Source of the DNA: Alentia gelatinosa
Taxonomy: Eukaryota > Annelida > Polychaeta > Phyllodocida > Polynoidae
Reading direction: 5' to 3'
DNA: 64,000 nucleotides
NCBI GenBank assembly: GCA_950022655.1
Contig: OX465592.1
Location: forward strand, 4,919,544-4,983,543
Part shown: positions 63,701 through 64,000 of the stretch, one piece after another
Numbering within the stretch: position 1 is the first letter of the stretch
How the letters are laid out: every line of letters begins with the position of its first letter
The notes under the pieces: generated by a model
The model's input: only the letters and a program-made list of their open reading frames with translations
Databases searched by the model: none
Told to the model about the DNA's origin: nothing
Program-made: the position numbers and the translations under genes

Positions 63701-64000
63701 GCGCTATAACAGTAGAGAGGCAGGATGGTCTGTCTGTGTGGCCCTATAACAGTAGAGAGGCAGGATGGTCTGTCTGTGTGGCCCTATAACAGTAGAGAGG
63801 CACGATGGTCTGTCTGTGTGGCCCTATAACAGTATAGAGAGGCAGGATGTTCTGTCTGTGGGTCCCTGTCACAGTAGAGAGGCAGGATGGTCTGTCTGTG
63901 TGGCCCTATACCAGTAGAGAGGCAGGATGGTCTGTCTGTGTGGCCCTATAACAGTAGAGAGAGGCAGGATGGTTTGTCTGTGTGGCCCTATAGCAGTAGA
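60718..64000 (+). repeat. 40-bp minisatellite with higher-order repeats, runs off the window
   Basis: About 78 units of GAGGCAGGATGGTCTGTCTG followed by TGTGGCCCTATAACAGTAGA, in 38-, 40- and 42-bp variants (GTATAGAGGC, GTAGAGAGGC, GTAGAGAGAGGC). The first 350 bp also contain three copies of a longer insert (GACTTAGAAGGAAACACAGT, AAAATAGCTTTCACTA). Diagnostic variants repeat at fixed distance: GTTCTGTCTGTGGGTCCCTG at 62591 and 63849 (1258 bp), CACGATGG at 62543 and 63801 (1258 bp) and at 62141 and 62951 (810 bp). The right end is not in the window. Confidence 0.97.

Overview
This is non-bacterial, almost certainly metazoan nuclear DNA. It holds long micro- and minisatellites, many short palindromic dispersed repeats of non-autonomous transposon type, a tRNA-like pol III promoter, a broken non-LTR retrotransposon tail and a pogo-like transposon end. 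There are no closely packed genes with ribosome binding sites. I cannot name the taxon. I recognise no intact host protein gene. The long open frames in the window are by-products of tandem repeats whose unit length is not a multiple of 3 (or, for 27- and 87-bp units, happens to lack stops), and I have not annotated them as CDS.

Layout. 1-9 kb: dispersed family A (several orientations), a 20-bp hairpin minisatellite in two large arrays of opposite orientation (1961-2549 and 6779-8283), a modular palindromic composite (2555-3016) and a 52-bp minisatellite with a hammerhead-like core (5356-5822). 9-13 kb: AT-rich repeats, 18-bp and 17-bp arrays. 13-19 kb: palindromes, a MITE, then GC-rich arrays (7, 40, 31, 50 and 19 bp). 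19-27 kb: MITE family B, 37-, 45-, 4-, 32- and 33-bp arrays. 27-34 kb: the least tandem-repetitive part, with a 1.08-kb Russian-doll inverted-repeat element (28558-29636), an 11-bp array, MITEs and a tRNA-like head. 35-47 kb: 27-bp (CRE-like), 10-bp, degenerate 10-bp, polypyrimidine, GAGCTGCTC and 17-bp arrays, with a promoter-like CpG segment at 39.1-39.4 kb and a possible first-exon end at 42.59 kb. 47-53 kb: clustered palindromic modules and a 41-bp array. 53-64 kb: 16-, 20-, 42-, 87-, 59- and 37-51-bp arrays, a CpG-island-like promoter candidate at 58.0-58.3 kb, and a 40-bp array with higher-order structure that runs off the right edge.

By my coordinates about 27 kb, roughly 40 percent, is tandem repeat of more than 30 unrelated unit types. 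The second theme is a set of palindromic modules bounded by TTATCYYACCCC / GGGGTRRGATAA that alternate with long hairpins and sit inside one another; this is the best candidate for something undescribed. Several CpG-rich, CCAAT/E-box/YY1/NRF1-like clusters suggest real promoters whose exons I cannot see from sequence alone. All family relations were made by eye; copy numbers and edges are approximate.
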